Shown here piece after piece: positions 6,911-12,808 of a DNA stretch of 12,808 nt. Origin of the DNA: Halobacteriales archaeon QS_5_70_15 (GTDB taxonomy: Archaea > Halobacteriota > Halobacteria > Halobacteriales > Haloarculaceae). The first letter of the stretch is position 1, and every line of letters begins with the position of its first letter. The notes beneath the pieces were generated by a model. That model was given only the letters and a program-made list of their open reading frames with translations. It did not search any database and was not told where the DNA came from. Location of the stretch: the NCBI GenBank assembly GCA_003022005.1, contig PXRQ01000083.1, forward strand, positions 32,237-45,044, written 5' to 3'. A program made the position numbers and the translations under genes.

Positions 6911-9175
6911 CTATTGGAACGTCCGGGAGACCTGCGTGTCGTCGTACTCGTCCTCGCTCCGCTGGAACCGGCGCTCGATCTCCTCGTAGCGTTCGCGGGT
7001 CTCCTCGGTGACCGAGGGGTTCACCTCGTCGAGGGCCGCCTCGAAGTGCTCCATGCTCACGCGGACGTTCCCGATGCTGGTGCCGATCTCCTCCGGGGAG
7101 ACCGAGCCGATGAACCCCCGCGAGGCGGCCATCGAGGCCTCGCGGCAGACCGCCTCGATGTCCGCGCCGACGTAGCCCTCCGTCCGTTCGGCCAGCGCGT
7201 CGAGGTCGACGTCGTCGGCCAGCGGCTTGTGCCCGGTGTGGACCTCGAAGATCTTCCGCCGGGCCTCCTCGTCCGGGACGGGGACGTGGACGTGCCGGTC
7301 GAGCCGGCCCGGGCGCAGCAGCGCCGAGTCGATCAGGTCCGGACGGTTCGTCGTCGCGATGACCACGACGTCCTCGAGCTCCTCGAGCCCGTCGAGCTCG
7401 GTGAGCAGCTGCGAGACGACCCGCTCGCCGACGCCGGAGTCGCCCATGCGCTGGCCCCGCTCGCCCGCGATGGAGTCGATCTCGTCGAAGAACACCACCG
7501 TCGGTGCGTTCGACCGGGCCTTCTCGAACACCTCGCGGACGCCCTTCTCGCTTTCCCCGACGTACTTGTTCAGCAGTTCGGGCCCCTTGATCGAGATGAA
7601 GTTCGACTGGGCCTCGTTGGCGACGGCCTTCGCGAGCAGGGTCTTGCCCGTCCCGGGCGGACCGTACAGCAGGACGCCCTTGGCGGCGGCCATGTCAAGC
7701 TGCTCGAACACCTCGGGGTAGTCGAGCGGCCACTGGATCGTCTCGCGGAGCCGCTCTTTGGTGTCCTCGAGGCCGCCGACGTCCGCCCAGGTGACGTCGG
7801 GCACCTCGACGAACACCTCGCGGAGCGCCGAGGGCTCGATCCCCTTCAGCGCCTCCTTGAAATCCGTCTCGGTGACCCGCATCGACTCGAGCACGTCCGC
7901 GTCGATCTCGTCCTGTTCGAGGTCGAGCTGCGGGCGCAGCCTGCGGAGCGCGTTCATCGCGCCCTCCTTGGCCAGCGACTCCAGGTCCGCGCCCACGAAC
8001 CCGTGGGTGGACTCGGCGTACTGCTCCAGGTCGACGCCGTCGGCCAGCGGCATCCCCCGGGTGTGGACCTGGAGGACCTCGAGGCGACCCTCCTTGTCCG
8101 GGACACCGATCTCGATCTCGCGGTCGAACCGGCCGCCGCGCCGGAGCGCCGGGTCGAGCGCGTCCAGCCGGTTCGTGGCGCCGATGACGACGACGTCCTG
8201 GCGCTCGTCCATCCCGTCCATCAGCGAGAGCAGCTGGGCGACGACGCGGCGCTCGACGTCGCCGCTGGTCTCGCCGCGTTTCGGAGCGATGGAGTCGATC
8301 TCGTCGATGAAGACGATGGCCGGGGCGTTCTCCTCGGCCTCCTCGAACACCTCGCGGAGCTGCTCCTCGCTCTCGCCGTAGTACTTCGACATGATCTCCG
8401 GACCGGAGATGTCCGTGAAGTAGGCGTCAATCTCGTTGGCGACGGCTTTCGCCATCAGGGTCTTGCCCGTGCCGGGCGGGCCGTGGAGGAGGACGCCCTT
8501 CGGCGGCTCGATGCCGAGCTGCTGGAACAGCTCCGGGTGGCGCATCGGCAGCTCGATCATCTCGCGGACCTTGTCGAGCTCGTCGTCGAGCCCGCCGATG
8601 TCCTCGTAGGTGACGGTCGGGCCGGCGTCCCGGCCGGCGCGACCCTCGGAGATCTGCTCGGCCGGCCGCTCGCTGACCTCGACCTCCGTGGTGTCCGTGA
8701 CGACGACGGTCCCGCCGGGGGCGGTGTCGGCGATCTTCAGCGGGATCTGCTGGCCGCTCATCGAGGAGAGCGGGCCGAGGCCGAGCGAGAACGGCACCCG
8801 CTGGCCCTTCGTGACGGCCTGGCCGCTGAGCTTGTCCCGGATGTGCGGGCCGATGTTCCCCCGGATGCGGAGGTTCTGCGGGAGCGCGACGGTCACCGAC
8901 GTCGCGGGCTTGACGTCCGCCGCCGACACCTCCACCTTGTCGTCGATACCGACGTCGGCCTCGCTCCGCAAGCGGCCGTCGATCCGGATGACGCCGTTCC
9001 CCTCGTCCTCGGGGTAGCCCGGCCAGACGCGCGCGACCGCACGGCCGCTCCCGCTGCCCTCGATCAGGATGTAGTCGCCGTTCTCGAGGTCCATCTCGCG
9101 CATCGCCGCGCGGTCGATCGCCGCCAGCCCGCGCCCGGCGTCCTTCTGCTTCAGGGGCTTGACGGTGAGTCTCAT
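6911..9175 (-). CDS. cdc48: CDC48/VAT-family AAA+ unfoldase ATPase
   Basis: 754 aa, full length for archaeal Cdc48 (VAT, the p97/VCP homologue). The hexameric cytoplasmic unfoldase extracts and unfolds proteins for degradation, often handing them to the proteasome. The N-domain (1-180) has a double-psi barrel ([16 protein letters not shown]) and a Cdc48_2 part. Domain D1 has Walker A GPPGTGKT at 232-239, Walker B VFIDEID at 288-294 and sensor Asn335. D2 has GPPGTGKT at 505-512, VFFDEID at 561-567, sensor Asn610 and arginine-finger region LLRPGRLDR at 619-627. Both ATPase sites look intact. An acidic tail ends in QVSRTFQ. The start at 9175 lies one base after the stop of the upstream Hsp20-like gene (TGA-G-ATG), so they form one operon. 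Haloarchaea usually carry several cdc48 paralogues; which one this is cannot be told here. Confidence 0.97.
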   Translation of the reverse strand: MRLTVKPLKQKDAGRGLAAIDRAAMREMDLENGDYILIEGSGSGRAVARVWPGYPEDEGNGVIRIDGRLRSEADVGIDDKVEVSAADVKPATSVTVALPQNLRIRGNIGPHIRDKLSGQAVTKGQRVPFSLGLGPLSSMSGQQIPLKIADTAPGGTVVVTDTTEVEVSERPAEQISEGRAGRDAGPTVTYEDIGGLDDELDKVREMIELPMRHPELFQQLGIEPPKGVLLHGPPGTGKTLMAKAVANEIDAYFTDISGPEIMSKYYGESEEQLREVFEEAEENAPAIVFIDEIDSIAPKRGETSGDVERRVVAQLLSLMDGMDERQDVVVIGATNRLDALDPALRRGGRFDREIEIGVPDKEGRLEVLQVHTRGMPLADGVDLEQYAESTHGFVGADLESLAKEGAMNALRRLRPQLDLEQDEIDADVLESMRVTETDFKEALKGIEPSALREVFVEVPDVTWADVGGLEDTKERLRETIQWPLDYPEVFEQLDMAAAKGVLLYGPPGTGKTLLAKAVANEAQSNFISIKGPELLNKYVGESEKGVREVFEKARSNAPTVVFFDEIDSIAGERGQRMGDSGVGERVVSQLLTELDGLEELEDVVVIATTNRPDLIDSALLRPGRLDRHVHVPVPDEEARRKIFEVHTGHKPLADDVDLDALAERTEGYVGADIEAVCREASMAASRGFIGSVSPEEIGTSIGNVRVSMEHFEAALDEVNPSVTEETRERYEEIERRFQRSEDEYDDTQVSRTFQ

Positions 9176-9176
9176 C

Positions 9177-9467
9177 TCACTCCGCCACCTCGGTGCCGGT
9201 GGCGCCCCCGTCCTCGGGTTCGACGCCGTCCCCCTGCTCCACCTCGACGGTCAGGACGCCGTTGTTCATGGAGGCACGGGCCCTCACGCCCGCGGGGACA
9301 TCGAACTCGTACTGATCGTCGTCGACGACGACGATGGCGGTTTCGCCGACGAGGTCGACGGACCCCCCGGCCTCGGCGCCGAAGTCCGCCACGAGGACCG
9401 ACCGGCCGTCGTACTCGAACCGACGTCCGGTGAACTCCCCGTCGACGAACCGCTGTTTCTCGTTCAT
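9177..9467 (-). CDS. small Hsp20-like (alpha-crystallin-like) protein upstream of cdc48
   Basis: 96-aa acidic protein, first gene of the operon with cdc48. Residues 15-77 look like a shortened alpha-crystallin domain. The segment [20 protein letters not shown] (55-74) closely matches the Hsp20 pattern of a proline-led strand, charged loop and N-G-V-L-x-V motif. The N-terminal region characteristic of true small heat-shock proteins, and the C-terminal I-x-I anchor, are missing; the tail is an acidic Gly/Glu linker. I infer a chaperone-like or adaptor role for the unfoldase. Haloarchaea carry an uncharacterised DUF family of about this size beside cdc48, to which it probably belongs, but I am not certain of the family number. 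A strong GGAGG (9473-9477) lies 5 nt before the ATG at 9467, supporting this start. Confidence 0.75.
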   Translation of the reverse strand: MNEKQRFVDGEFTGRRFEYDGRSVLVADFGAEAGGSVDLVGETAIVVVDDDQYEFDVPAGVRARASMNNGVLTVEVEQGDGVEPEDGGATGTEVAE

Positions 9468-9468
9468 G

Positions 9469-9483
9469 CTAACCTCCAGTTAG
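9469..9483. repeat. inverted repeat CTAAC-N5-GTTAG over the start region of the Hsp20-like/cdc48 operon
   Basis: Perfect 5-bp arms at 9469-9473 and 9479-9483 flank a 5-nt centre holding part of the GGAGG ribosome-binding-like sequence, directly next to the ATG at 9467. On DNA it covers the expected transcription start, where a repressor would act. On RNA it could fold with the ribosome site partly in the loop, but only if transcription begins upstream of 9483. Confidence 0.45.
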
Positions 9484-9487
9484 TGCT

Positions 9488-9506
9488 TTACATATTTAAA
9501 TATATC
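9488..9506 (-). promoter_or_regulatory. strong TATA promoter of the Hsp20-like/cdc48 operon
   Basis: This 19-bp almost pure A/T run contains the palindrome ATATTTAAATAT (9492-9503) and is the most AT-rich stretch in the window. On the minus strand it reads as a strong TATA box centred near 9498-9503, placing transcription start at about 9471-9477. A second palindrome, TTCGAA (9508-9513), sits just upstream in the position of a BRE or activator site. Confidence 0.75.
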
Positions 9507-9550
9507 GTTCGAAAACCCGGATAGGGCGGAGGGATAGGGTAAATTCGGAT

Positions 9551-10134
9551 GTGGTTGCGGTTCACGGAATCCCGGGTCCCACCGGGTTCATGCCGCGGGC
9601 GGTCGAGCCGTCGCGCGGACGACGGGGGCTTCGGTCCTGGTCGGCAACTCCCTCGGCGGCGCCGTCGTCAAGCACGTCGCCCTCGAGCGGGACCTCCCGC
9701 TCTCCGGGTTCGTCCTGGCGGGCACGGGCGCGAAGCTCGGGGTGACCGATCCGCTGAAGGAGCGGCTGGCGACCGACTGGGACCGGGCCGTCGAGTTCCT
9801 CCACGGGCAGGACGTGCTGTTCCACGACCCCGACCCCCGCGACCTCGAGCGGTCGAAGGCGACGATGCGCCGGACGGGTCGCGAGGTGACCGAGCGGGAG
9901 TTCCTCACCTGCGACCGCCTCGACGTCCGCGACCGCCTCGGGGGGACCGACGCGCCGGCGATCCGTGTCCACGGCGAGCACGACCGGTTCACGCCTCCGC
10001 GGTTCCACGAGTTCCTGGCCGAACACCTCCCCGACGCCGAACTGATCGAGAGAGCCGACGCGGCCCACCTCCCGTTCATCGAGGGTCCGGCGGCGTTCGA
10101 CCGAGCCGTCACCGGGTTCCTCGAGGAGCCGTGA
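9551..10134 (+). pseudogene. remnant of an alpha/beta hydrolase (N-terminal part deleted and frame-shifted)
   Basis: The frame ending at 10134 encodes the C-terminal two thirds of an alpha/beta hydrolase: nucleophile elbow GNSLGG (Ser codon 9649-9651), then cap-like sequence, HGEHDRFTPP with the catalytic acid, and DAAHLPFIEGP with the catalytic His. Upstream, a different frame reads SDVVAVHGIPGPTG (from about 9545), the strand and oxyanion-hole motif that normally lies about 65 residues before the nucleophile. Here it is only about 27 codons away and out of frame. Much of the N-terminal half is therefore missing. The frame with the nucleophile has no ATG or GTG before GTG 9742, which lies after the Ser. 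A 130-aa product from 9742 would lack the nucleophile, so function is unlikely. The remnant abuts the cdc48 operon promoter. Confidence 0.65.
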
Positions 10135-10202
10135 ACGTCACCGGTTGGCTTCCCGGACGGGGGCGGGCACCCACCGGGCCGGAGGGGGTCGAGGGCACCC
10201 CG

Positions 10203-10961
10203 TCAGCCGTACGGGTCGGCGTGGGCCGGGCAGAACTCCGGCTCGCGAAGCTGTGCCTCGATCAGCGCCCCCTGTCGGTGGGCGTCGAACAGCCGACAGC
10301 CCGGCCGCTCGCAGAACGCCTCGCCCGTGCGGAGGTAGTGGACCGCCTGCAGGACGTACCCCTTTAGCGCGTCGGTCGTCCGCGGGTCGTCCTCGACCAG
10401 GAACTCCCCCTCGACCTCGCTCTCGAGGACCTCGCGGGGCGGCGCGTCACCGGAGAGCAGCGCGTGCTTTCCCTTCTCGCGGTAGTAGGCCTCCGGCTTG
10501 GCCGGCGCCTCGTAGAGCCCGGGGACGGAGACGAGCGCGAGCGGGCCGAGGACGTTCACGCGCTTGTGCCAGCGGCCGTCCCCGCCCCACGTCCCGAGGA
10601 CGCGGTCGAGCAGCGCGACGTGGAGCCGGTCCAGCGAGCGCTCCTCGTCCGGAAGCCGGCGTTCGAGCGCCCGCTGGACCGCGAGCCCGTCGTAGATGAC
10701 CCCCCCGGCCCGCTCCGGGTGCTCGAGGGCGCGCTCCTCGTAGCTGACGATCCCGAGCATCGTGTTGCCCGTCTCGGGGTCGTACGGCGACAGCACGCGT
10801 GCCTCGGCGAACTCGCGGGCGAGGCCCTCGTCCCGGTGCCGGTCGAGGAAGCGGTCGTGCACCTCGACCTCGGCGTCGATCCGGTCGCGGAGCCACGCGG
10901 CGATCCCCTCGGCGTCCGCGACCGTCGTCGGCGCGCGGTACAGGGCGACGTGTTCGACCAT
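10203..10961 (-). CDS. haloarchaeal protein of unknown function with Cys/His-rich C-terminus
   Basis: 252 aa, starting MVEHVALYRAPTTVADAEGI. I do not recognise a characterised family. It somewhat resembles haloarchaeal DUF proteins annotated as putative metallopeptidases, but no HExxH motif is present, so I do not claim that activity. Residues 150-175 hold a conserved-looking hydrophobic core (VNVLGPLALVSVPGLYEAP). The last 36 residues carry C217-x4-C222, H228 and C244-x2-H247, a plausible structural zinc site. It is soluble, with no membrane helix. It begins 33 nt after the stop of thi4 and almost certainly shares its transcript, so a link to thiazole/thiamine metabolism or to sulfur or metal handling is worth considering. 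An 11-bp direct repeat (10949-10959 and 10966-10976) straddles the start codon. Confidence 0.72.
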   Translation of the reverse strand: MVEHVALYRAPTTVADAEGIAAWLRDRIDAEVEVHDRFLDRHRDEGLAREFAEARVLSPYDPETGNTMLGIVSYEERALEHPERAGGVIYDGLAVQRALERRLPDEERSLDRLHVALLDRVLGTWGGDGRWHKRVNVLGPLALVSVPGLYEAPAKPEAYYREKGKHALLSGDAPPREVLESEVEGEFLVEDDPRTTDALKGYVLQAVHYLRTGEAFCERPGCRLFDAHRQGALIEAQLREPEFCPAHADPYG

Positions 10962-10994
10962 CCGGCGTGTTCGACCGTCCCCGACCCCGCCGGC

Positions 10995-11924
10995 TCAGTC
11001 GGCGCCGGCGGGGCGGGAGGTCATCTCGACCGGCTCGGCGTCGACGCCGAGCTCGTCGATGGCGGCCTGGGCGGCCCGCTTGCCCGAGAGGAGCATCGCG
11101 CCGAACGTCGGACCCATGCGCGGCAGTCCGTAGGTCGTGGCGACAGCCATCCCCGTCACCACGAGCCCGGGGTGGGCGAGGCCGGTGTGCTCGACCACGG
11201 CGTCCTCGCTCTTCCCGACCCACATCGAGTCGTGCCCGGGCGAGTCGTGGCCGGGCGCGCCGTACCGGCCCTCGTCCGTCCGGTCCATCCCGGTCGAGTG
11301 CTCGGTCGCGTGGTCGATGCCCGGGGCGTCCAGGACGCCGCGCTCGTGGAGCTTCTTGACCGCGACGGCGTCGTGGCCGGTCGCGTCGATCACCAGGTTC
11401 CCCTCGACCGCGATGGGGTCGACGCAGGTGATCTCCCGGGGGAGCGCGTGGACGGGCGTCCAGTTCATGACGATCCCGCCGACGCGGTGGTCCTCGCGGA
11501 TGACGATGTCCGTGAACTCGGTCATATTTTGAATCTTCGCGCCGGCGTCACAGGCCGCCTTGATCAGCCCGGAGCAGGCCTCCGGCCCGTTGGCCACGTG
11601 GAGTCCCTCGGTGTCCTGGGCCCGCTTGTAGTCCACGTCGAGCTCGTCGAGGACGCTCTCGGCCGGGCCCCGGACGGTCACCTTGTTCATCAGGAAGCCG
11701 CCGAGCCAGAACCCGCCGCCGAGGTAGTTGTTCTTCTCTACGACCATCGTCTTCACGCCGCGCTCGGAGAGTTCCTTCGCGGCCATCAACCCGGAGGGGC
11801 CGCCCCCGACGACGATGACGTCGCTGTCCGAGAAGTCCATGAACTCCTCGGTCCACTCCTGGCCGATCGCACGGGTCACGTCCGCCTCGCCGACGTCGCT
11901 GAACGGTTGCGGGTCGGAGTTCAT
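10995..11924 (-). CDS. thi4: thiamine thiazole synthase, Thi4 family
   Basis: Makes the ADP-thiazole precursor of thiamine from NAD and glycine in the cytoplasm. It is about 309 aa from ATG 11924 (MNSDPQPF). An upstream in-frame Met at 11942 is less likely because it would put the start inside the inverted repeat. The FAD/NAD-binding motif [17 protein letters not shown] is at about 36-52, followed by [16 protein letters not shown]. Cys167 in EITCVDP aligns with the sulfur-donor cysteine of yeast Thi4 and of the Haloferax enzyme, unlike methanogen enzymes that carry His and use sulfide. By sequence it is thus the single-turnover, Cys-sacrificing type. The conserved ATGHDA and [15 protein letters not shown] segments near the C-terminus are present. 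It is first in an operon with the unknown gene at 10203-10961 and preceded by a candidate operator. Confidence 0.93.
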   Translation of the reverse strand: MNSDPQPFSDVGEADVTRAIGQEWTEEFMDFSDSDVIVVGGGPSGLMAAKELSERGVKTMVVEKNNYLGGGFWLGGFLMNKVTVRGPAESVLDELDVDYKRAQDTEGLHVANGPEACSGLIKAACDAGAKIQNMTEFTDIVIREDHRVGGIVMNWTPVHALPREITCVDPIAVEGNLVIDATGHDAVAVKKLHERGVLDAPGIDHATEHSTGMDRTDEGRYGAPGHDSPGHDSMWVGKSEDAVVEHTGLAHPGLVVTGMAVATTYGLPRMGPTFGAMLLSGKRAAQAAIDELGVDAEPVEMTSRPAGAD

Positions 11925-11931
11925 ACCACGA

Positions 11932-11950
11932 AGTAGTACCACCTACTACT
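11932..11950. promoter_or_regulatory. 19-bp inverted-repeat operator candidate upstream of thi4
   Basis: AGTAGTA-CCACC-TACTACT is a perfect 7-bp inverted repeat with a 5-bp centre, ending 7 nt before the thi4 ATG. It lies between a weak TATA-like stretch (11951-11958) and the start codon, the classic position for repressor binding. By knowledge of archaeal thiamine genes, the thiamine-phosphate-sensing regulator ThiR is a possible ligand. I do not know its site well enough to assert a match. Confidence 0.6.
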
Positions 11951-11958
11951 AGAAAGTC
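11951..11958 (-). promoter_or_regulatory. weak TATA-like element of thi4
   Basis: On the minus strand actttcta centres about 31 nt before the ATG at 11924, suiting a nearly leaderless transcript. The AT content is modest, but the stretch stands out from its surroundings. Confidence 0.4.
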
Positions 11959-12096
11959 CTTGGGATCGGCGGACCGCGGACCGCCCCCGGACCCGAACCG
12001 GGTGTGTCCGTGGTCCCGCGGGACCGACGACCGCGGATCGCCGGCGTCACCGGCGGCGGGGTCGGCTCCGACGACGCGCCACCGCGGGAGCGAACG

Positions 12097-12102
12097 CTTA
12101 TC
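12097..12102 (+). promoter_or_regulatory. TATA-like element of the small membrane protein gene
   Basis: The cttatc within aacgcttatcgg is centred 28 nt before the GTG at 12127. This supports a leaderless transcript starting at that GTG and helps choose the start. Confidence 0.5.
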
Positions 12103-12126
12103 GGCGGCGGGGCCGACCGGTCGCAC

Positions 12127-12402
12127 GTGCCGAGGAGAGTCGAGTCCGCCGATCCCGAGGGCGTCGACTACGGGTGGGTGATGCAGACGACGTTCGTCCT
12201 CACCGTCGTCGTCGGCGCTCCCGCCGTCGCCCTGCTCTCGACGGGGGCGGACCTCCCGACGTGGGCCGCGCGGGCGACGTTCGCGCTCAGGGTGGGGGCC
12301 GTCGTCTGGATGCTCACCGCCGTCGGCGTCTTCCTCTACGCTCGACGGCGGGCCGGGGAGGGCGACCTGGAGGGGGACGCTCAGTCCCAATCGGAGACGT
12401 AG
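12127..12402 (+). CDS. small two-helix haloarchaeal membrane protein (DUF5822-like)
   Basis: 91 aa from GTG 12127 (MPRRVESADPEGVDYGWVMQ). The frame is open further upstream to 12004, but that part is low-complexity promoter DNA and the TATA-like element points to 12127. Two membrane helices are predicted (about 18-38 and 51-71) with a short extracytoplasmic loop containing DLPTWAARA, then RRR and an acidic tail. The DPEGVDYGWVMQTTF opening and overall plan resemble the haloarchaeal DUF5822 family. This is from memory, and no function is known to me. Its last 22 bases overlap the 3' end of the HAD gene on the other strand. Confidence 0.65.
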   Translation: MPRRVESADPEGVDYGWVMQTTFVLTVVVGAPAVALLSTGADLPTWAARATFALRVGAVVWMLTAVGVFLYARRRAGEGDLEGDAQSQSET

Positions 12403-12808
12403 CGGAAGGGAACCCGCGCCCGCTCGGCCGTCACCTCGTCGCGCTCGGAGTCGCCGACGAAGACCGCCCTGGCGGGTTCGACCCCCAGCGGTTCGACGGT
12501 CGCGAGCAGCGGCGCCGGGTCCGGCTTCTCCGTCGGCACGCTCCCGCGTCCCACCACGACGTCGACCGACCCGGTCAGGTCGTGGGTTTCGAGCGCGACG
12601 TGGGCGGCGGACTCGGCGTTGAGCGAGCAGACCCCGACGGGGAGGTCCGCCGGGATCGACCGTGCCGCGGGGAGGGGCGTGGAGTCCCGGGCACCGGCCT
12701 CCTCGTGGTCGGCCATCGTCCGGTGGACCGCCCCCTCGTGGGGGGTTCCCTTCGAGCCGTGCCACATCTCCCAGAGGTCGGTCGACGTCGGCTCGACGCC
12801 GCGAGCCT
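12381..12808 (-). CDS. HAD-superfamily hydrolase (phosphoglycolate phosphatase-like), N-terminus outside window
   Basis: C-terminal 141 or so residues of a HAD-family phosphatase. The frame stays open to the right edge (ARGVEPTSTDLWEMWHG before the first Met at 12767), so the start and the motif I aspartates lie beyond the window. Motif II is the serine in VGVCSLNAES, motif III the lysine in TEKPDP, and motif IV GDSERDEVTA. Together with FVGDS and VPFRYVSDW these match the haloarchaeal HAD hydrolases annotated as phosphoglycolate-type phosphatases. The substrate cannot be deduced. It converges on and overlaps the small membrane protein gene by 22 bp at the 3' end. Confidence 0.85.
   Translation of the reverse strand, partial: ARGVEPTSTDLWEMWHGSKGTPHEGAVHRTMADHEEAGARDSTPLPAARSIPADLPVGVCSLNAESAAHVALETHDLTGSVDVVVGRGSVPTEKPDPAPLLATVEPLGVEPARAVFVGDSERDEVTAERARVPFRYVSDWD

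Noticed and set aside
6905..9433. 842-codon open frame on the + strand opposite cdc48
   Set aside because: It is the antisense shadow of cdc48, a normal effect of GC-rich third codon positions. Its translation is Arg/Asp/Leu repeats with no domain, whereas the minus strand encodes a textbook AAA+ protein.
10464..11936. 490-codon + strand open frame opposite thi4 and its downstream gene
   Set aside because: It spans two well-supported minus-strand genes and their gap, with low-complexity translation, so it is an antisense shadow.
12004..12126. N-terminal extension of the small membrane protein from ATG 12004
   Set aside because: The extension is Arg/Gly-rich, includes the TATA-like element at 12097-12102, and precedes a family-like N-terminus beginning at GTG 12127.
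1..12808. tRNA, rRNA, CRISPR, insertion-sequence or prophage content
   Set aside because: No cloverleaf-like segments, regularly spaced repeats, transposase or phage genes were seen, and base composition looks even apart from short promoter stretches.

Overview
The window is a piece of haloarchaeal chromosome. It is very GC-rich, the predicted proteins are strongly acidic (Asp/Glu-rich, Lys-poor), and the signature genes are archaeal or haloarchaeal: a two-domain Cdc48/VAT ATPase, an archaeal Thi4 thiazole synthase, a hybrid receiver-PAS sensor kinase, and small haloarchaeal membrane proteins. Several starts sit about 27-29 nt downstream of TATA-like stretches, as expected for leaderless transcripts. 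I cannot name the genus.

Layout. (1) 1-2900 (+): the 3' part of a carbohydrate-type ABC importer locus, with a truncated MalF/UgpA-type permease, a MalG/UgpE-type permease and a MalK/UgpC-type ATPase. The solute-binding protein is presumably upstream of the window. (2) 3032-3820 (+): an aspartate-dehydrogenase-like oxidoreductase with its own promoter-like element. (3) 3827-5943 (-): a large sensor histidine kinase (receiver, PAS, LOV, PAS, HisKA, HATPase) whose reading frame is broken in the third PAS domain. Its second PAS has the full LOV blue-light signature, including the photoactive cysteine. (4) 6177-6818 (+): a membrane-anchored winged-helix regulator, divergent from the kinase, with a 12-bp perfect palindrome in its promoter. 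(5) 9467-6911 (-): a two-gene operon of a small Hsp20-like protein and a Cdc48-family unfoldase, with a very AT-rich promoter and an inverted repeat at the likely transcription start. (6) 9551-10134 (+): the remnant of an alpha/beta hydrolase with its N-terminal third missing. (7) 11924-10203 (-): thi4, making the thiazole precursor of thiamine, followed 33 nt later by an unrecognised protein with a Cys/His-rich tail. A 19-bp perfect inverted-repeat site lies just upstream of thi4. (8) 12127-12402 (+): a small two-helix membrane protein, convergently overlapping a HAD-family phosphatase (-) that runs off the right edge.

No rRNA, tRNA, CRISPR array or insertion sequence was found. No gene-free stretch exceeds 300 bases; the largest gaps are 5944-6176 and 11925-12126, and both hold promoter elements. 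The most notable items are the LOV-type sensor kinase and its frame break, the thi4 operator candidate, and the Hsp20-like/Cdc48 operon with its unusual control region.
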